Shown: one piece after another, positions 9,123-20,509 of the stretch
How the letters are laid out: each line of letters begins with the position of its first letter
Numbering within the stretch: the stretch's first letter is position 1
Assembly (NCBI RefSeq): GCF_023111095.1
Contig: NZ_JALGYW010000004.1
Span: 62,001-126,000 of the forward strand
DNA length: 64,000 nucleotides
Reading direction: 5' to 3'
DNA from: Maribellus sp. YY47
GTDB lineage: Bacteria > Bacteroidota > Bacteroidia > Bacteroidales > Prolixibacteraceae
The notes under the pieces: generated by a model
The model's database searches: none
What the model was told of the DNA's origin: nothing
Seen by the model: only the letters and a program-made list of their open reading frames with translations
Made by a program: the position numbers and the translations under genes

Positions 9123-9389
9123 ATGAAGATTGATGTTACACAATATTCTCAGGACGAATTAGAGCAAGAGGGCGTTTTTAACTGGCCGGTTTGGGAGCGC
9201 GATGAAGAAAAATTCGACTGGTTTTATGATCAGAATGAACTGTGTTATATTCTGGAAGGAGAAGCAGTTATCACCACTGAATTTGAGTCGGTTACTATAA
9301 AGGCCGGCGATTTTGTAACTTTTCCAAAGGGTCTGGAATGTGTTTGGGACATTCAATCGGCCATCAAAAAGCATTATTCATTCGAATAA
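9123..9389 (+). CDS. Small single-domain cupin
   Basis: 88 aa with a cupin fold of the DUF861/EutQ-like type. ELCYILEGEAVITTE is the first cupin strand motif, and AGDFVTFPKGLECVWDI is the second (GDFVxFPKG). The classic metal-binding His of motif 1 is not evident, so metal binding or catalysis is doubtful. A sugar or small-molecule binding role is possible. It stands 53 bp before the fucosidase gene on the same strand. Confidence 0.8.
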   Translation: MKIDVTQYSQDELEQEGVFNWPVWERDEEKFDWFYDQNELCYILEGEAVITTEFESVTIKAGDFVTFPKGLECVWDIQSAIKKHYSFE

Positions 9390-9442
9390 TATTTGAGATT
9401 TTAAAAAATTTTACAAAGTTTGCATAGAATTATAATTTTCAA

Positions 9443-10774
9443 ATGTCTATGCAACGATTATTTTGGACTTTGGTTGCTTGTGTGCTCTTTTTTAAAGGAG
9501 TAGCTCAGGAAGATGCAGCCGCCAGGGAGAAGAGAATGCAATGGTTTGAAGACGCTAAATTGGGCATCTTTATCCATTGGGGAATATATGCTGTAAACGG
9601 AATCGACGAAAGCTGGTCGTTTTTTAACGGGTATATTTCGCACGAAGATTATATGAATCAGCTCGCGGGATTCACAGCCAAGAACTACGACCCGGTAGCC
9701 TGGGCAAAATTGCTGGCCGAGAGTGGCGCGAAATACTCGGTAATAACCACAAAACACCACGATGGGGTGGCATTGTGGGACACACATTGCAACGATTTAA
9801 GCGTAGCAAAAAAATCTCCGGCACAAAAAGATCTGATTGCCCCTTTTGTAAGTGAACTTAGAAAAAATAAACTGAAAGTTGGATTGTACTATTCGTTACT
9901 CGACTGGTCGCATCCCGATTATCCGAATAAAACACGTGTTGAAAAACGCTACGAGAACGATTCTTTACGTTGGAACCGTTTTGTCGATTTTAATTTCTGT
10001 CAGCTGGAAGAATTATCTAAAAACTTTAAACCCGATTTGTACTGGTTTGACGGCGATTGGGAAGCTTCGGCCGAAAAATGGAAAGCCCGCGAATTAAGTG
10101 AGAAGCTGAGGGAATGGAACAAAGGCTTGATTCTAAATAGCCGGATTCAGGGTTACGGCGATTATGCCACACCTGAGCAGGGACTTCCGGTAACCCGGCC
10201 GCGCAGCCGTTACTGGGAGCTTTGCATGACCATGAACGACAGCTGGGGCTATCAGCACAACGACCATAACTACAAAACGCCCAACCAGGTGATTCGTATG
10301 TTGGTGGATGTGATCAACAAAGGCGGAAATCTTTTGCTGGATATTGGTCCCAAAGCCGACGGAAGTATTCCCGAGGAGCAAGTGAATATTTTGAAGGAAC
10401 TCGGACGTTGGACTAGCAAGCACGCAGAAGCAATTTACGGAACGCGTGCCGGAATTCCCTGCGAGCATTTTTACGGCCCCACAGCTTTAAATAAAGGAGG
10501 GGACATTCTTTACCTGTATGTGCCACACAAGCCAAACGGTCCGCTGATTTTAAAAGGAATAAAAAACAAAATCAACCGGATTTGGGTGGTTGGCAACGGT
10601 ACCAAACTGAACTGGGATGTGAAAATGAAGCAATACTGGAGCGCCGTTCCGGGAATTGTTTACATCGATGTTCCGGAGAAAGTACTCGATCAGCAGGTAA
10701 CGGTCATTGCAGTTTTGCTCGACGGGAAAGTGGACCTTTACCGCGAGGAAGGACAGGTGATTGAGAGCAATTAG
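9443..10774 (+). CDS. Alpha-L-fucosidase, GH29
   Basis: Secreted exo-glycosidase removing alpha-L-fucose. 443 aa, with an N-terminal hydrophobic signal ending about FFKGVAQ. GH29 motifs are KLGIFIHWGIYAV (about residues 39-51), TTKHHDGVALWD (about 102-113) and YWFDGDWE, whose Asp203 is the expected nucleophile. A C-terminal beta domain begins about residue 340. No other PUL genes (susC/susD) adjoin it, so it appears as a solitary enzyme. It is convergent with the Rieske gene, with 8 bp between stops. Confidence 0.93.
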   Translation: MSMQRLFWTLVACVLFFKGVAQEDAAAREKRMQWFEDAKLGIFIHWGIYAVNGIDESWSFFNGYISHEDYMNQLAGFTAKNYDPVAWAKLLAESGAKYSVITTKHHDGVALWDTHCNDLSVAKKSPAQKDLIAPFVSELRKNKLKVGLYYSLLDWSHPDYPNKTRVEKRYENDSLRWNRFVDFNFCQLEELSKNFKPDLYWFDGDWEASAEKWKARELSEKLREWNKGLILNSRIQGYGDYATPEQGLPVTRPRSRYWELCMTMNDSWGYQHNDHNYKTPNQVIRMLVDVINKGGNLLLDIGPKADGSIPEEQVNILKELGRWTSKHAEAIYGTRAGIPCEHFYGPTALNKGGDILYLYVPHKPNGPLILKGIKNKINRIWVVGNGTKLNWDVKMKQYWSAVPGIVYIDVPEKVLDQQVTVIAVLLDGKVDLYREEGQVIESN

Positions 10775-10782
10775 CCTGTTAA

Positions 10783-11208
10783 TCAGGAAATAGTCAGGAC
10801 ATCTCCGTTTTTACTCACCGAATACTTTTTAAGATTGGCAGTCGCAGGTCCGTTTATAACTACACCTGCAGTGGTGTATTTTGAACCGTGGCAAGGACAA
10901 GGGACATTGCCGTCGGCATGACTGTATGTTACATCGCAACCTTGATGTGTGCAAATCTTCGATAAGGCGAGATAATTGTTTTCACCGGTTCTGAAAACCA
11001 TAATGTTGCCTTTGTAGGCATAGCCACCAACGGTTCCCAAAGCTGCGTAAGCTGATGCAGTCAGATCGACGGTGATTGGCGACGATCCACCCGGGTCGTT
11101 GTTGTTACCCATGTCTTCGTCTTTCGAACAGGCGTTAAAAAGCATAGGAGAAGCCAGAAGGATACTACCCCCAACGGCAAAGTTTTTAAGAAAGTTTTTT
11201 CGTTCCAT
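10783..11208 (-). CDS. Rieske [2Fe-2S] lipoprotein
   Basis: 141 aa. The twin-Lys N-terminus and hydrophobic segment end in FNAC, a lipobox with Cys27, after which comes an Asp/Gly/Ser-rich linker. Cluster ligands are C86-T-H88 (CTHQGC) and C104/H107 (CPCHGS), and the C91-C106 pair matches the disulfide of cytochrome-bc1-type Rieske domains. No cytochrome b or dioxygenase partner is nearby, so the redox partner is unknown. Confidence 0.9.
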   Translation of the reverse strand: MERKNFLKNFAVGGSILLASPMLFNACSKDEDMGNNNDPGGSSPITVDLTASAYAALGTVGGYAYKGNIMVFRTGENNYLALSKICTHQGCDVTYSHADGNVPCPCHGSKYTTAGVVINGPATANLKKYSVSKNGDVLTIS

Positions 11209-11228
11209 GATTATTTCTTTAGATTAGA

Positions 11229-11254
11229 ATTAAAACACCTAAAGGTGTTTTAAT
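11229..11254 (-). terminator. Terminator of the RecB-like gene
   Basis: Perfect 11-bp inverted repeat ATTAAAACACC / GGTGTTTTAAT with a TAAA loop. It lies 21 bp beyond the stop of the helicase gene on the minus strand, and the closing TTTTAAT forms a short U-tract. Confidence 0.75.
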
Positions 11255-11274
11255 GTTTTCATCTAATTCAAAAA

Positions 11275-14200
11275 TCAATACTCACAAATTTTTTCTACTT
11301 CGTTGGTTGCCAGGTACCACAGGTAGCCGCTTACTCTTTTAAAGCCACTTTCTTTTAAGGTTTTGGCATAACGATTTACCTGCTTGTTGTATTTCGTAGG
11401 AATCTTTTCGCCGGTCTTGTAGTCAACCACAATCGCATTATCGCCCGAAAACATAATACGGTCGGGACGAAGCAATTTTTGCCCGGTTAGCAGATCGCGC
11501 TCATTCAGAATTTGAAGGCTGCCATCGAACCAGCTTTTCACTTCAGGAAGTTGCAGGTTTTCATCAATGGTTTTTTGAATTTCTACCATTTCTTCGTTGT
11601 CAATTCTTCCTTCGTTCAACGCTTTCAGGCAAGCCGCTTTCACATCTTTAACCGTTTCGATGCCCGAAAGGATTTCGTGTACCAGTTTCCCCAGATTTTT
11701 CTCGGAATGGTGCTTGTCACTCGACACTAAAAAGTCCTCTCCCGACAAGCGCAGGTTGATTCTGTCGCCCAGGTCAGAAAAATGGTAATTGGTGACGGTA
11801 ATGCTTTTTGATTCCTCCTTTTTCCCTAAGCTCGGAGAAACGGATCCAAATTCGAAAATGCCTGCTTCTTCATCAAAACAAGCGCTGAACATTGGATTGG
11901 AAGCTGTTTGCTGAACGGCCAGAAATAGCAACAAGTCCACATCAGAACCCGAATATTCGCCTTTTTGATTAAGCTTTGGCTGGGGACAATTAATCAGCAA
12001 CGCCGATTTTGCCCGGGTAACTGCCACGTAAATCAGGTTGAGCGAGTCGATATAGCTGCTTACTTTTTCTTCGAAATGCGCCGGAGCAAATTCCGAAGCT
12101 TCCATTTCCTTTCCGCTTTTGATGGGCAACAGCGGGAATTTATTAAACGGTTCGCTGGTTGGCTGGCACCAGATAATATCGCCGCTACGGCTGGTTTCCC
12201 ACTTAAAATAGGGGAGAAGCACAGCCTTAAATTCCAAACCCTTTGAACTGTGGATGGTCAGTAAACGAATGGAACCTGTTCCTTCATTTACGCTTACCGA
12301 CGTAGTTGAGCCCTTTTCGTTCCACCAAAAGAGCAGGTTCGACAAATCGTTGGAGAGCGATGTCTTAAGTTCGCCGGCTTTGTCAATCAGGGTTTGAATG
12401 TAGGGAAGCTCGTTTTGAAGTTTTAATAAGCCAAACAAGGAAGCAATTCGGGTAACCGTCTCATCGAGCGATGAAAGCAGTACCTTCTGTTTTACCTGCT
12501 CCAGTTTTTCGCCCAGTTCACTTTCAAAAAGTGCATCGTAATCATTTCCAAGCTGCCATTTTTCGGTTGGTTCGGGAAACAATGTATTTTCGAAACCTTT
12601 TTGCGTAGGTTTTAGCCAACTCATCCACAGGTGCAGCAGCGTAGCTTTGTTGATTTCGCTCAGCGGATCTACCAGCCATTCAATGGTGTGAATGATAAAC
12701 AGTACCGCTTTGGAGGCAAAAAGGAACAGCGAGTCATTCGAAAGGACGGTCAGGTTGTAAGCCTTGTTCTCTTCCTGTTGAGCTGCTTCCAAAAAGGCTT
12801 CCACAATGCGGGTGCCTTCTCCGTTTTTCCTTACAAGTATGGCAATTTCTTCAGGTTTTATTCCCTTATCCTGCAACATTTTTACCTGCTCAACCAGCGT
12901 GTTGGTGGCCGTTTCATAAAAATCGTCGCCCGGCAAAAAGTTCAGTTGAACATAGCCTTTGGGGTCAGCTTCCTTTTTCCCCGGTTTTTGCTGAAATGAA
13001 GCATAAATATTTCTGAATTTATTCAGGTACTGTTCATTGTCGGGAATGGCCGAGAAAAGTCTCGATTCAAAAACATCGATCAGGCGGGCAATGATTTCGT
13101 TGTTAAAATCGATGATGTTTTTATCGCTTCGCCAGTTGAAATCGAGGTGTTCTTCTTTTTTCTGTGCTTCCGTAAAATCGTGATCCAGCTCTTCTGCCAG
13201 AATGTTCCAGTCGCTGTTTCTCCACCGGTAGATCGACTGTTTAACATCGCCCACCACCAGGTTCGCGTGACCCTCAGAAAGCGAGTTGACTACCAGTGGT
13301 TTAAAATTTCGCCATTGCAAACCCGAAGTGTCCTGAAATTCATCGAGCATAAAATGATGATAGAAATTCCCGATTTTCTCGTAAACAAAAGGCGAATCGC
13401 TTTCCCCGATAATTTTACTGAGCAGGAGGTTGGAATCCGACAATTGGAGCATTTCCTTTTCACGCAGCAAGGCTTCAATTTCTTTTCGCAGGTCGGTTAA
13501 AATGCCCAGTGTGCGAATCTGTTTTAATACTGCGATGGTTGTATTGTAACGGGTAAAATGTGTAGTGAAATAGTGGATCAGATCAGCCAGGCCGGGTTGA
13601 AGATTTTGCTGAACCAAAGCTCCCAGTTCGGCCGCTTGTTTGTGGCTTTTGGCAAACCATTTCTCCACGTCTTCCGAAGCCGAAATGGCTCGCCCGGTTG
13701 GTTCTTTGATTGCTCCACCGGCCACCGCTGCAATATAACCAGCCACCCCGGTTTTTTTATATGAAAAATCGTCTACACTGAAACCGTGATTTTCGATGGA
13801 CTGCAAAAGTGAGTACGCTTTTTTCTTTAGCGTATTTTCAAAACCACTTTTTAATTGTTGCAGCTCTTTCCCAAATTCGTTAAGCGTTTGTCGGTTGTAA
13901 ACCGATTCTCCGTCTTCGGGAAAGAAAACCTGGAAACGTTCCTTGAAAAGTTCTTTGCCAAGGTCTTTGATGTCTTTATCTATCCGCTGACTGTAGTTCC
14001 CTTCAATTTTTTCGCGGCTGTATTCCTGCAGCCATTTCAGCAAATCGCGGTCCTCGCCCAAACGGGCCAGCATCCGTTCAGTAGCCTCTTCCAGAATAAT
14101 ATCGGTATCCAGTTCCAGCGAGAAATTTGGCGAAATCCCCAGTTCGCGGTTAAACGATTTTATTACTTTCTGGGTGAAGGAGTCGATCGTATTGATCGTA

Positions 14201-14499
14201 AACCGGTTATAATCGTGCAGAATATTTTTGAGTACCTGCCGGGCCCGCTGGCGGATAAATTGCTCGGAATAATCGCCTTCTTTCTGAAGTATTGCAATAT
14301 AGTCGGACGGTTGATTATCGGCCAGTTTGTGGAGCTGTTCCAGAATCCGGCTCTTCATTTCGTTGGTGGCTTTGTTGGTAAACGTCACCGCCAGAATATG
14401 TTTGTAGTTGTAGGGATTGCCCAATATCAGTTTCAGGTATTCAACTACCAGCTGAAAGGTTTTTCCTGATCCTGCAGAAGCTTTGTAAACAGTGAGCAT
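11275..14499 (-). CDS. RecB/AddA-like UvrD-type helicase-nuclease
   Basis: 1074-aa ATP-dependent helicase of superfamily 1A for double-strand-break processing. Walker A is ASAGSGKT (residues 7-14), motif Ia FTNKATNEM, motif II LDEFQDTS, motif III VGDVKQSIYRWR, motif V LLTIHSSKGLEF and motif VI NLIYVAVTRAKS. A C-terminal PD-(D/E)XK-type core is suggested by LVHEIL, RPDRIM and VVDYKTG. The AddB-type nuclease partner often found beside it in Bacteroidota is not in the window. Confidence 0.93.
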   Translation of the reverse strand: MLTVYKASAGSGKTFQLVVEYLKLILGNPYNYKHILAVTFTNKATNEMKSRILEQLHKLADNQPSDYIAILQKEGDYSEQFIRQRARQVLKNILHDYNRFTINTIDSFTQKVIKSFNRELGISPNFSLELDTDIILEEATERMLARLGEDRDLLKWLQEYSREKIEGNYSQRIDKDIKDLGKELFKERFQVFFPEDGESVYNRQTLNEFGKELQQLKSGFENTLKKKAYSLLQSIENHGFSVDDFSYKKTGVAGYIAAVAGGAIKEPTGRAISASEDVEKWFAKSHKQAAELGALVQQNLQPGLADLIHYFTTHFTRYNTTIAVLKQIRTLGILTDLRKEIEALLREKEMLQLSDSNLLLSKIIGESDSPFVYEKIGNFYHHFMLDEFQDTSGLQWRNFKPLVVNSLSEGHANLVVGDVKQSIYRWRNSDWNILAEELDHDFTEAQKKEEHLDFNWRSDKNIIDFNNEIIARLIDVFESRLFSAIPDNEQYLNKFRNIYASFQQKPGKKEADPKGYVQLNFLPGDDFYETATNTLVEQVKMLQDKGIKPEEIAILVRKNGEGTRIVEAFLEAAQQEENKAYNLTVLSNDSLFLFASKAVLFIIHTIEWLVDPLSEINKATLLHLWMSWLKPTQKGFENTLFPEPTEKWQLGNDYDALFESELGEKLEQVKQKVLLSSLDETVTRIASLFGLLKLQNELPYIQTLIDKAGELKTSLSNDLSNLLFWWNEKGSTTSVSVNEGTGSIRLLTIHSSKGLEFKAVLLPYFKWETSRSGDIIWCQPTSEPFNKFPLLPIKSGKEMEASEFAPAHFEEKVSSYIDSLNLIYVAVTRAKSALLINCPQPKLNQKGEYSGSDVDLLLFLAVQQTASNPMFSACFDEEAGIFEFGSVSPSLGKKEESKSITVTNYHFSDLGDRINLRLSGEDFLVSSDKHHSEKNLGKLVHEILSGIETVKDVKAACLKALNEGRIDNEEMVEIQKTIDENLQLPEVKSWFDGSLQILNERDLLTGQKLLRPDRIMFSGDNAIVVDYKTGEKIPTKYNKQVNRYAKTLKESGFKRVSGYLWYLATNEVEKICEY

Positions 14500-14664
14500 G
14501 AAAGAGTTTCGAGTTTAAAAATTCAGGTTTAAAGATAATGAAAACTTGGAGTTCAGTGTTCAGTGTTCAAAGTCTGTAAATTACCAGGACATTTGTCACT
14601 GGTCATTGGTTGGAATGAATTCAATCTTTTCGATCTAATTCAATCTCATCAATCCTTCAGTCCC
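14500..14664. repeat. Short phased intergenic repeat
   Basis: Tandem TTCAGTG words (about 14552-14572), GTCACTG/GTCATTG words every 7 nt (about 14595-14610), and TCAATCC/TTCAGTCC/CTCAA words every 8 nt (about 14648-14668). They are the same vocabulary as at 7.3-7.66 kb. No gene is present. Confidence 0.7.
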
Positions 14665-15198
14665 TCAAAACCCCGGAGGTCCCTGTTGACGGCCGACACT
14701 CACGCTGGTTTCGATCTTAAAGTTTTTCGAAACTTTATACTGCATAAACATGGTAGAGCCATAGGTGTCGAAATAAGTTTTGTTGGCATTGGGAAGCGGC
14801 GCCGAAAAAACGGAATTGGCACCGTAGCTAAATCCCCCGATGGTGAATTTGTCGCTGAGTTGAGTTGCCGAACCACTTAATACCTGTCCGTTTACCCAAA
14901 AGGGTGAAGTAAAATTAAAGGATATTTCCGGGATCAATTGTATACTTGGAAATGCCGTGATTGAAGGATTTATTGCGTATCGCTTTATAAATTCCTGTTC
15001 GATATTTAATCCGGGAAGTTCCAGATGGTTCATAAACAGATCGCTTCCCGGTAATCCGGTAGTCAGCCTGAAATATTCGATTTTGCGTTCCAGTTCCAAT
15101 TCAGTCGAATCCTGCTTTGGCATCAAAAGTTGCGGACCTTCCTGCGCAAAGGCACCGAAACCGATAAAAAGCAATATGACCAACAGAAGGTTCTTCAT
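14665..15198 (-). CDS. Hypothetical secreted protein
   Basis: 177 aa with signal peptide MKNLLLVILLFIGFGAFAQ. The mature part is beta-rich, with alternating hydrophobic residues (ISFNFTSPFWVNGQVLSGSA; KTYFDTYGSTMFMQYKVS). The protein ends in GRQQGPPGF. The composition suggests an envelope protein, perhaps a small beta-barrel. No family is recognised. Its stop lies inside the phased intergenic repeat vocabulary. Confidence 0.75.
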   Translation of the reverse strand: MKNLLLVILLFIGFGAFAQEGPQLLMPKQDSTELELERKIEYFRLTTGLPGSDLFMNHLELPGLNIEQEFIKRYAINPSITAFPSIQLIPEISFNFTSPFWVNGQVLSGSATQLSDKFTIGGFSYGANSVFSAPLPNANKTYFDTYGSTMFMQYKVSKNFKIETSVSVGRQQGPPGF

Positions 15199-15320
15199 TC
15201 GATTTGATAATGGGCACGAAGTTACTTCTTTTTTGCGACAGCCCTAAAACGGCAACCGTTAAAAAGTGCAAAGCAAAGCTTCTGCTTCACTTAATGGGGA
15301 ATAGTCTGCGTCTGTTTGTT

Positions 15321-16199
15321 TTAGGAAAGCTTTTCGTAGCGCGCTTTAATCTCACCGATCAAACCTTCGGAGATAGGATAAAGCGGCAGTCGCAATACAT
15401 TTTCAATGGTTCCCTGGAGATTCATCAAGGCTTTCACGCCTCCCGGATTTCCTTCTTTAAACATCAGCTGGAACATTTCAATCAGTTCAAAATGAATTTT
15501 CCGGGCTTCGGCATAATTGTTTTCCATTGCCAGGTGCATCAGTTTGCTCACTTTCCCAGGCAAAGCGTTGGCAATAACCGAGATCACTCCTTTACCCCCG
15601 ATGGAAGAAATAGTGATCGCCAGAAGATCGTCGCCCGAGATCAGCGTGAAATTATCCGGAGTATATTTTAGGATCTTAGTCATTTGAGAATGTTCGCCGG
15701 ACGCTTCTTTTATGGCAACCACATTGTCAGCAGCTGCTACAATTCGGCCAACGGTCTCTGCTTCAAGATTGATTCCTGTACGTGATGGGACATTGTATAA
15801 AATCACCGGTACCGGACTGGCTTTGGCCACTTCCACATAATGGCGGTACATGCCTTCCTGCGAGGGTTTATTGTAATACGGGGTAACCACAAGAATCCCC
15901 GAAATCCCATCAAAATTAAAATTATCTATTTGGTTGATAATGGCGCGGGTGTCGTTGCCACCCATTCCCACAACCACGGGCAAACCGGCCGACTTTTCTT
16001 TAACCAGCTCAACCACATTCGATTTCTCGTCCTGTGTTAGCGTGGCGGTTTCGGCGGTTGTACCCAACGCAACAAGGTAGTCCATTCCTCCCTTCACCTG
16101 ATTTTCAACCACTTTTTCAAGCGATTTGTAATCCACATGACTTTCCTTTGTAAACGGGGTAATTAATGCAACACCTGCACCTGTAAAAAGCTGACTCAT
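15321..16199 (-). CDS. dapA: 4-hydroxy-tetrahydrodipicolinate synthase
   Basis: Condenses pyruvate with aspartate semialdehyde in lysine/diaminopimelate synthesis. At 292 aa it is standard length. GTTAETATL binds pyruvate, Tyr135 lies in LYNVPSRTG, and the Schiff-base Lys164 lies in VAIKEASGE. Its start overlaps the stop of the upstream gene by 4 bp, so the two are translationally coupled. Confidence 0.96.
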   Translation of the reverse strand: MSQLFTGAGVALITPFTKESHVDYKSLEKVVENQVKGGMDYLVALGTTAETATLTQDEKSNVVELVKEKSAGLPVVVGMGGNDTRAIINQIDNFNFDGISGILVVTPYYNKPSQEGMYRHYVEVAKASPVPVILYNVPSRTGINLEAETVGRIVAAADNVVAIKEASGEHSQMTKILKYTPDNFTLISGDDLLAITISSIGGKGVISVIANALPGKVSKLMHLAMENNYAEARKIHFELIEMFQLMFKEGNPGGVKALMNLQGTIENVLRLPLYPISEGLIGEIKARYEKLS

Positions 16200-16714
16200 T
16201 TGCTCGTATTTTTATTTAGCTGCGCAAGATAAAAAATTTGTTGTTTGGCAAGGAACATCGAATCCTGATTTTCCCCAATGTTAATGTTTAAGTCGAAGTA
16301 ATTGTTTTCATTGGGCGACCAACCTACTTTTAAATCGGCATGAGCGATGGCTGTGATATAATCGAGCACAAAATTTTGTTCCAGCGCAATATTCAGCAGC
16401 ACATCAAAATGCATCTGAAGAAAATCCTGCGTTTTTTCAGGCTTGGGAATGCCCCACCAGTTCAGATCGTTTACGGTCAGGGTATTGTTGGCTTCGTTGG
16501 GGTTGCTCAGTTTATCAAATACACAGTAGGTACGAAAAATAATGTGGTTTTTGTTGAAATAGTTTTTCAGGTAATTCACTGCCTCTTTTTGCGAAGGCTG
16601 CCAGATAACGCCTACTTTCTTAACATCGTCGATGTTGTGAACCACCGGTTCACGTTGTATTTTTGCAAGCTCTTGCCTGAGTTTTCGTTCGCGGTATTTT
16701 TGTTTGAATCCCAT
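16196..16714 (-). CDS. DUF6913-like hypothetical protein coupled to dapA
   Basis: 172 aa with a basic N-terminus (MGFKQKYRERKLRQELAK), then a mixed alpha/beta domain with VGVIWQPSQKEAVNYLKNYF, VNDLNWWGIP and LNINIGENQDSMFLAKQQ. It resembles the Bacteroidota-specific DUF6913 family, whose function is unknown. The 4-bp overlap with dapA argues for co-translation and perhaps a link to cell-wall precursor supply; the latter is inference. Confidence 0.7.
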   Translation of the reverse strand: MGFKQKYRERKLRQELAKIQREPVVHNIDDVKKVGVIWQPSQKEAVNYLKNYFNKNHIIFRTYCVFDKLSNPNEANNTLTVNDLNWWGIPKPEKTQDFLQMHFDVLLNIALEQNFVLDYITAIAHADLKVGWSPNENNYFDLNINIGENQDSMFLAKQQIFYLAQLNKNTSK

Positions 16715-16723
16715 CGGTGCTTG

Positions 16724-17305
16724 TTATTGGTTTCTATTCTTTTTTTTCGACGGTTTACAGTCTTTACAAAATTCGTTTAATTTTTCCAGTTCCTGGAGCA
16801 CCCATTCGTTCCAGCGCTTTATTTCGTCCATACTGGCCCCATGAAAAGTCTCACTTTCCACTTTTCCGAGTAACACGGAATGCTCCGCTGCCACTTCCTG
16901 GTACAGAAGACCCGGGCCTTTGGTGAGGAGTTTTCCTCTTTCATCATAGAATTTTTTTCTAAGATTGCGGGCCTGCAACTCGTAAACATTAAAAATTAGT
17001 TGCTGGTAAGCCAGCAAACGGTTAGTGGTTGCCGCATCGGCACGGTCGATGTACGACGCATTTTTCTGAAAGTTGGCATGCACATACTGATTCAGGTTTC
17101 GGGTGGAAATCAGGCTTAATCCTCCAAATTCGTAAGAAACAGAGAAACTTCCTGAAACCGTTTGCATTTGCCCGTTGTTGGGAGCCGGTGCTTCAAAATC
17201 TTTTACCGTAAGCGGATGATCTTCGGACCATTCCAGCATATTTTGAGCCCAAACAACTGTCGCGGTGAACGCAAAAAGAACAAGGAATAAAAGTTTTTTT
17301 ATCAT
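16724..17305 (-). CDS. Hypothetical exported protein
   Basis: About 193 aa from the ATG at 17303-17305 (MIKKLLFLVLFAFTATVVWA, a clear signal peptide). The longer frame adds 11 unlikely residues. The mature part is helical and charged, with LEWSEDHPLTVKDFEAPAP early and a C-terminal Lys/Asn-rich CKDCKPSKKKNRN. The start resembles exported DUF922-like protease-fold proteins, but no zinc site is evident. It ends 9 bp before the DUF6913-like gene on the same strand. Confidence 0.7.
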   Translation of the reverse strand: MIKKLLFLVLFAFTATVVWAQNMLEWSEDHPLTVKDFEAPAPNNGQMQTVSGSFSVSYEFGGLSLISTRNLNQYVHANFQKNASYIDRADAATTNRLLAYQQLIFNVYELQARNLRKKFYDERGKLLTKGPGLLYQEVAAEHSVLLGKVESETFHGASMDEIKRWNEWVLQELEKLNEFCKDCKPSKKKNRNQ

Positions 17306-17567
17306 GGCTGTTTTCAAACTTAGAGTTGAGAAAAGCAAATGTAGTTACATTTTTGAAAATGGCTGAATACGAGAATGCATAAATACGGTAATGCTTAACT
17401 GCTTTAATATTCGCTGCCAGCGGTTTTTTTCGCGAATCGAAACTCCTTCATTTTTCAATCCACCAGACCTTGCGTTTCTGAAAACTGAGACTGTTAAACG
17501 TCATTCAATCTACCATTGCTCTCAGGTTTCTTCTTTAAAAAACCTTATTCTTCGCCTCAGCCTTTGC

Positions 17568-19589
<2,022 letters not shown>

Positions 19590-19708
19590 TTATGATAATG
19601 CCGGCCGATTTTTCCGATCAAGGCTAAAAATAGAGAAAGATTTTGTTTCTGATTAAACAAATAAGTGCCGAAATATCTTTTACTTTTAAACAACTAAAAA
19701 GTGAAGCT

Positions 19709-20293
19709 ATGGCATTTACGCTTGAAACAGGAACAAAAGCAATTGATTTTAAATTACCTGCAACCGACGGGCAGACCTATTCGCTCGACAGTTTCAGCGA
19801 TTCGAAATACCTCGTGGTGTTTTTTACCTGTAACCATTGTCCGTATGTAATCAACAGCGACGAAGTAACCCGTGCGACTGCGGAAAAGTATGCCGAAAAA
19901 GGCGTTGTCTTCGTTGGGATCAATTCGAACAGTAAAAACACCTATGCTGAAGACGATTTTGATCACATGGTGAAACGAATAGAGGAACACAATTTCCCGT
20001 GGAAATATTTGTACGACGAAACGCAGGAAGTTGCTTTGGCGTATGGAGCATTACGCACGCCTCATTTTTATGTATTTGATGAAAACCGGAAACTGGTTTA
20101 TACCGGCCGGGGAGTAGACAGTCCGCGAGATATTTCAAAAATGACCGTAAACGATTTGGATCGGGCTTTGGAAGAATTGACATCGGGCAAGCCCATTTCT
20201 GTTCCGCTTACGAATCCCATTGGATGCAATGTAAAATGGGACGGCAAAGACAAACACTGGATGCCGGCCGATGCCTGTGATCTTGTTTGGTAA
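19709..20293 (+). CDS. Thioredoxin-like/peroxiredoxin-like protein
   Basis: About 194 aa from the ATG at 19709; the frame extends 66 bp upstream without a good start. It has an AhpC/TSA-like fold with [16 protein letters not shown] and a CxxC active site C41-N-H-C44 in [10 protein letters not shown]. The later motif [20 protein letters not shown] is typical of cytosolic redoxin-domain proteins. It probably reduces thiols or peroxides, but the substrate is unknown. It has no signal peptide and is monocistronic. Confidence 0.85.
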   Translation: MAFTLETGTKAIDFKLPATDGQTYSLDSFSDSKYLVVFFTCNHCPYVINSDEVTRATAEKYAEKGVVFVGINSNSKNTYAEDDFDHMVKRIEEHNFPWKYLYDETQEVALAYGALRTPHFYVFDENRKLVYTGRGVDSPRDISKMTVNDLDRALEELTSGKPISVPLTNPIGCNVKWDGKDKHWMPADACDLVW

Positions 20294-20366
20294 GTTCGCT
20301 CCATAAAACAATCATGATTCTCAGGAATCACCAACAGATATGAAAGTAATGACTTTTACTCTCCCT

Positions 20367-20430
20367 CGCTCCCTCTCTTGGATAGAGAGGGAAGATTGTG
20401 TCGCAGGCACAATCAGGGTGAGTCAGACAA
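20367..20430. repeat. GC-rich hairpin repeat
   Basis: Two adjacent hairpins: CCCTCTCT/AGAGAGGG with a 5-nt loop, then GATTGTG/CACAATC with a 7-nt loop, the set ending in AGGGTGAGTC. It is a small nonautonomous intergenic element. The remaining 216-bp gap before the sulfatase shows nothing else. Confidence 0.6.
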
Positions 20431-20509
20431 TATTGAAACTTCTTTTGCTATTGATTTTCGATAGACTTTCAGAAAAAAAATAAAACCAAATAAAAACCGA
20501 CTTTTAACG

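Noticed and set aside
13855-14469. 204-aa frame opposite the helicase gene
   Set aside because: Phe-rich antisense shadow of the RecB-like gene, with no domain and no start context.
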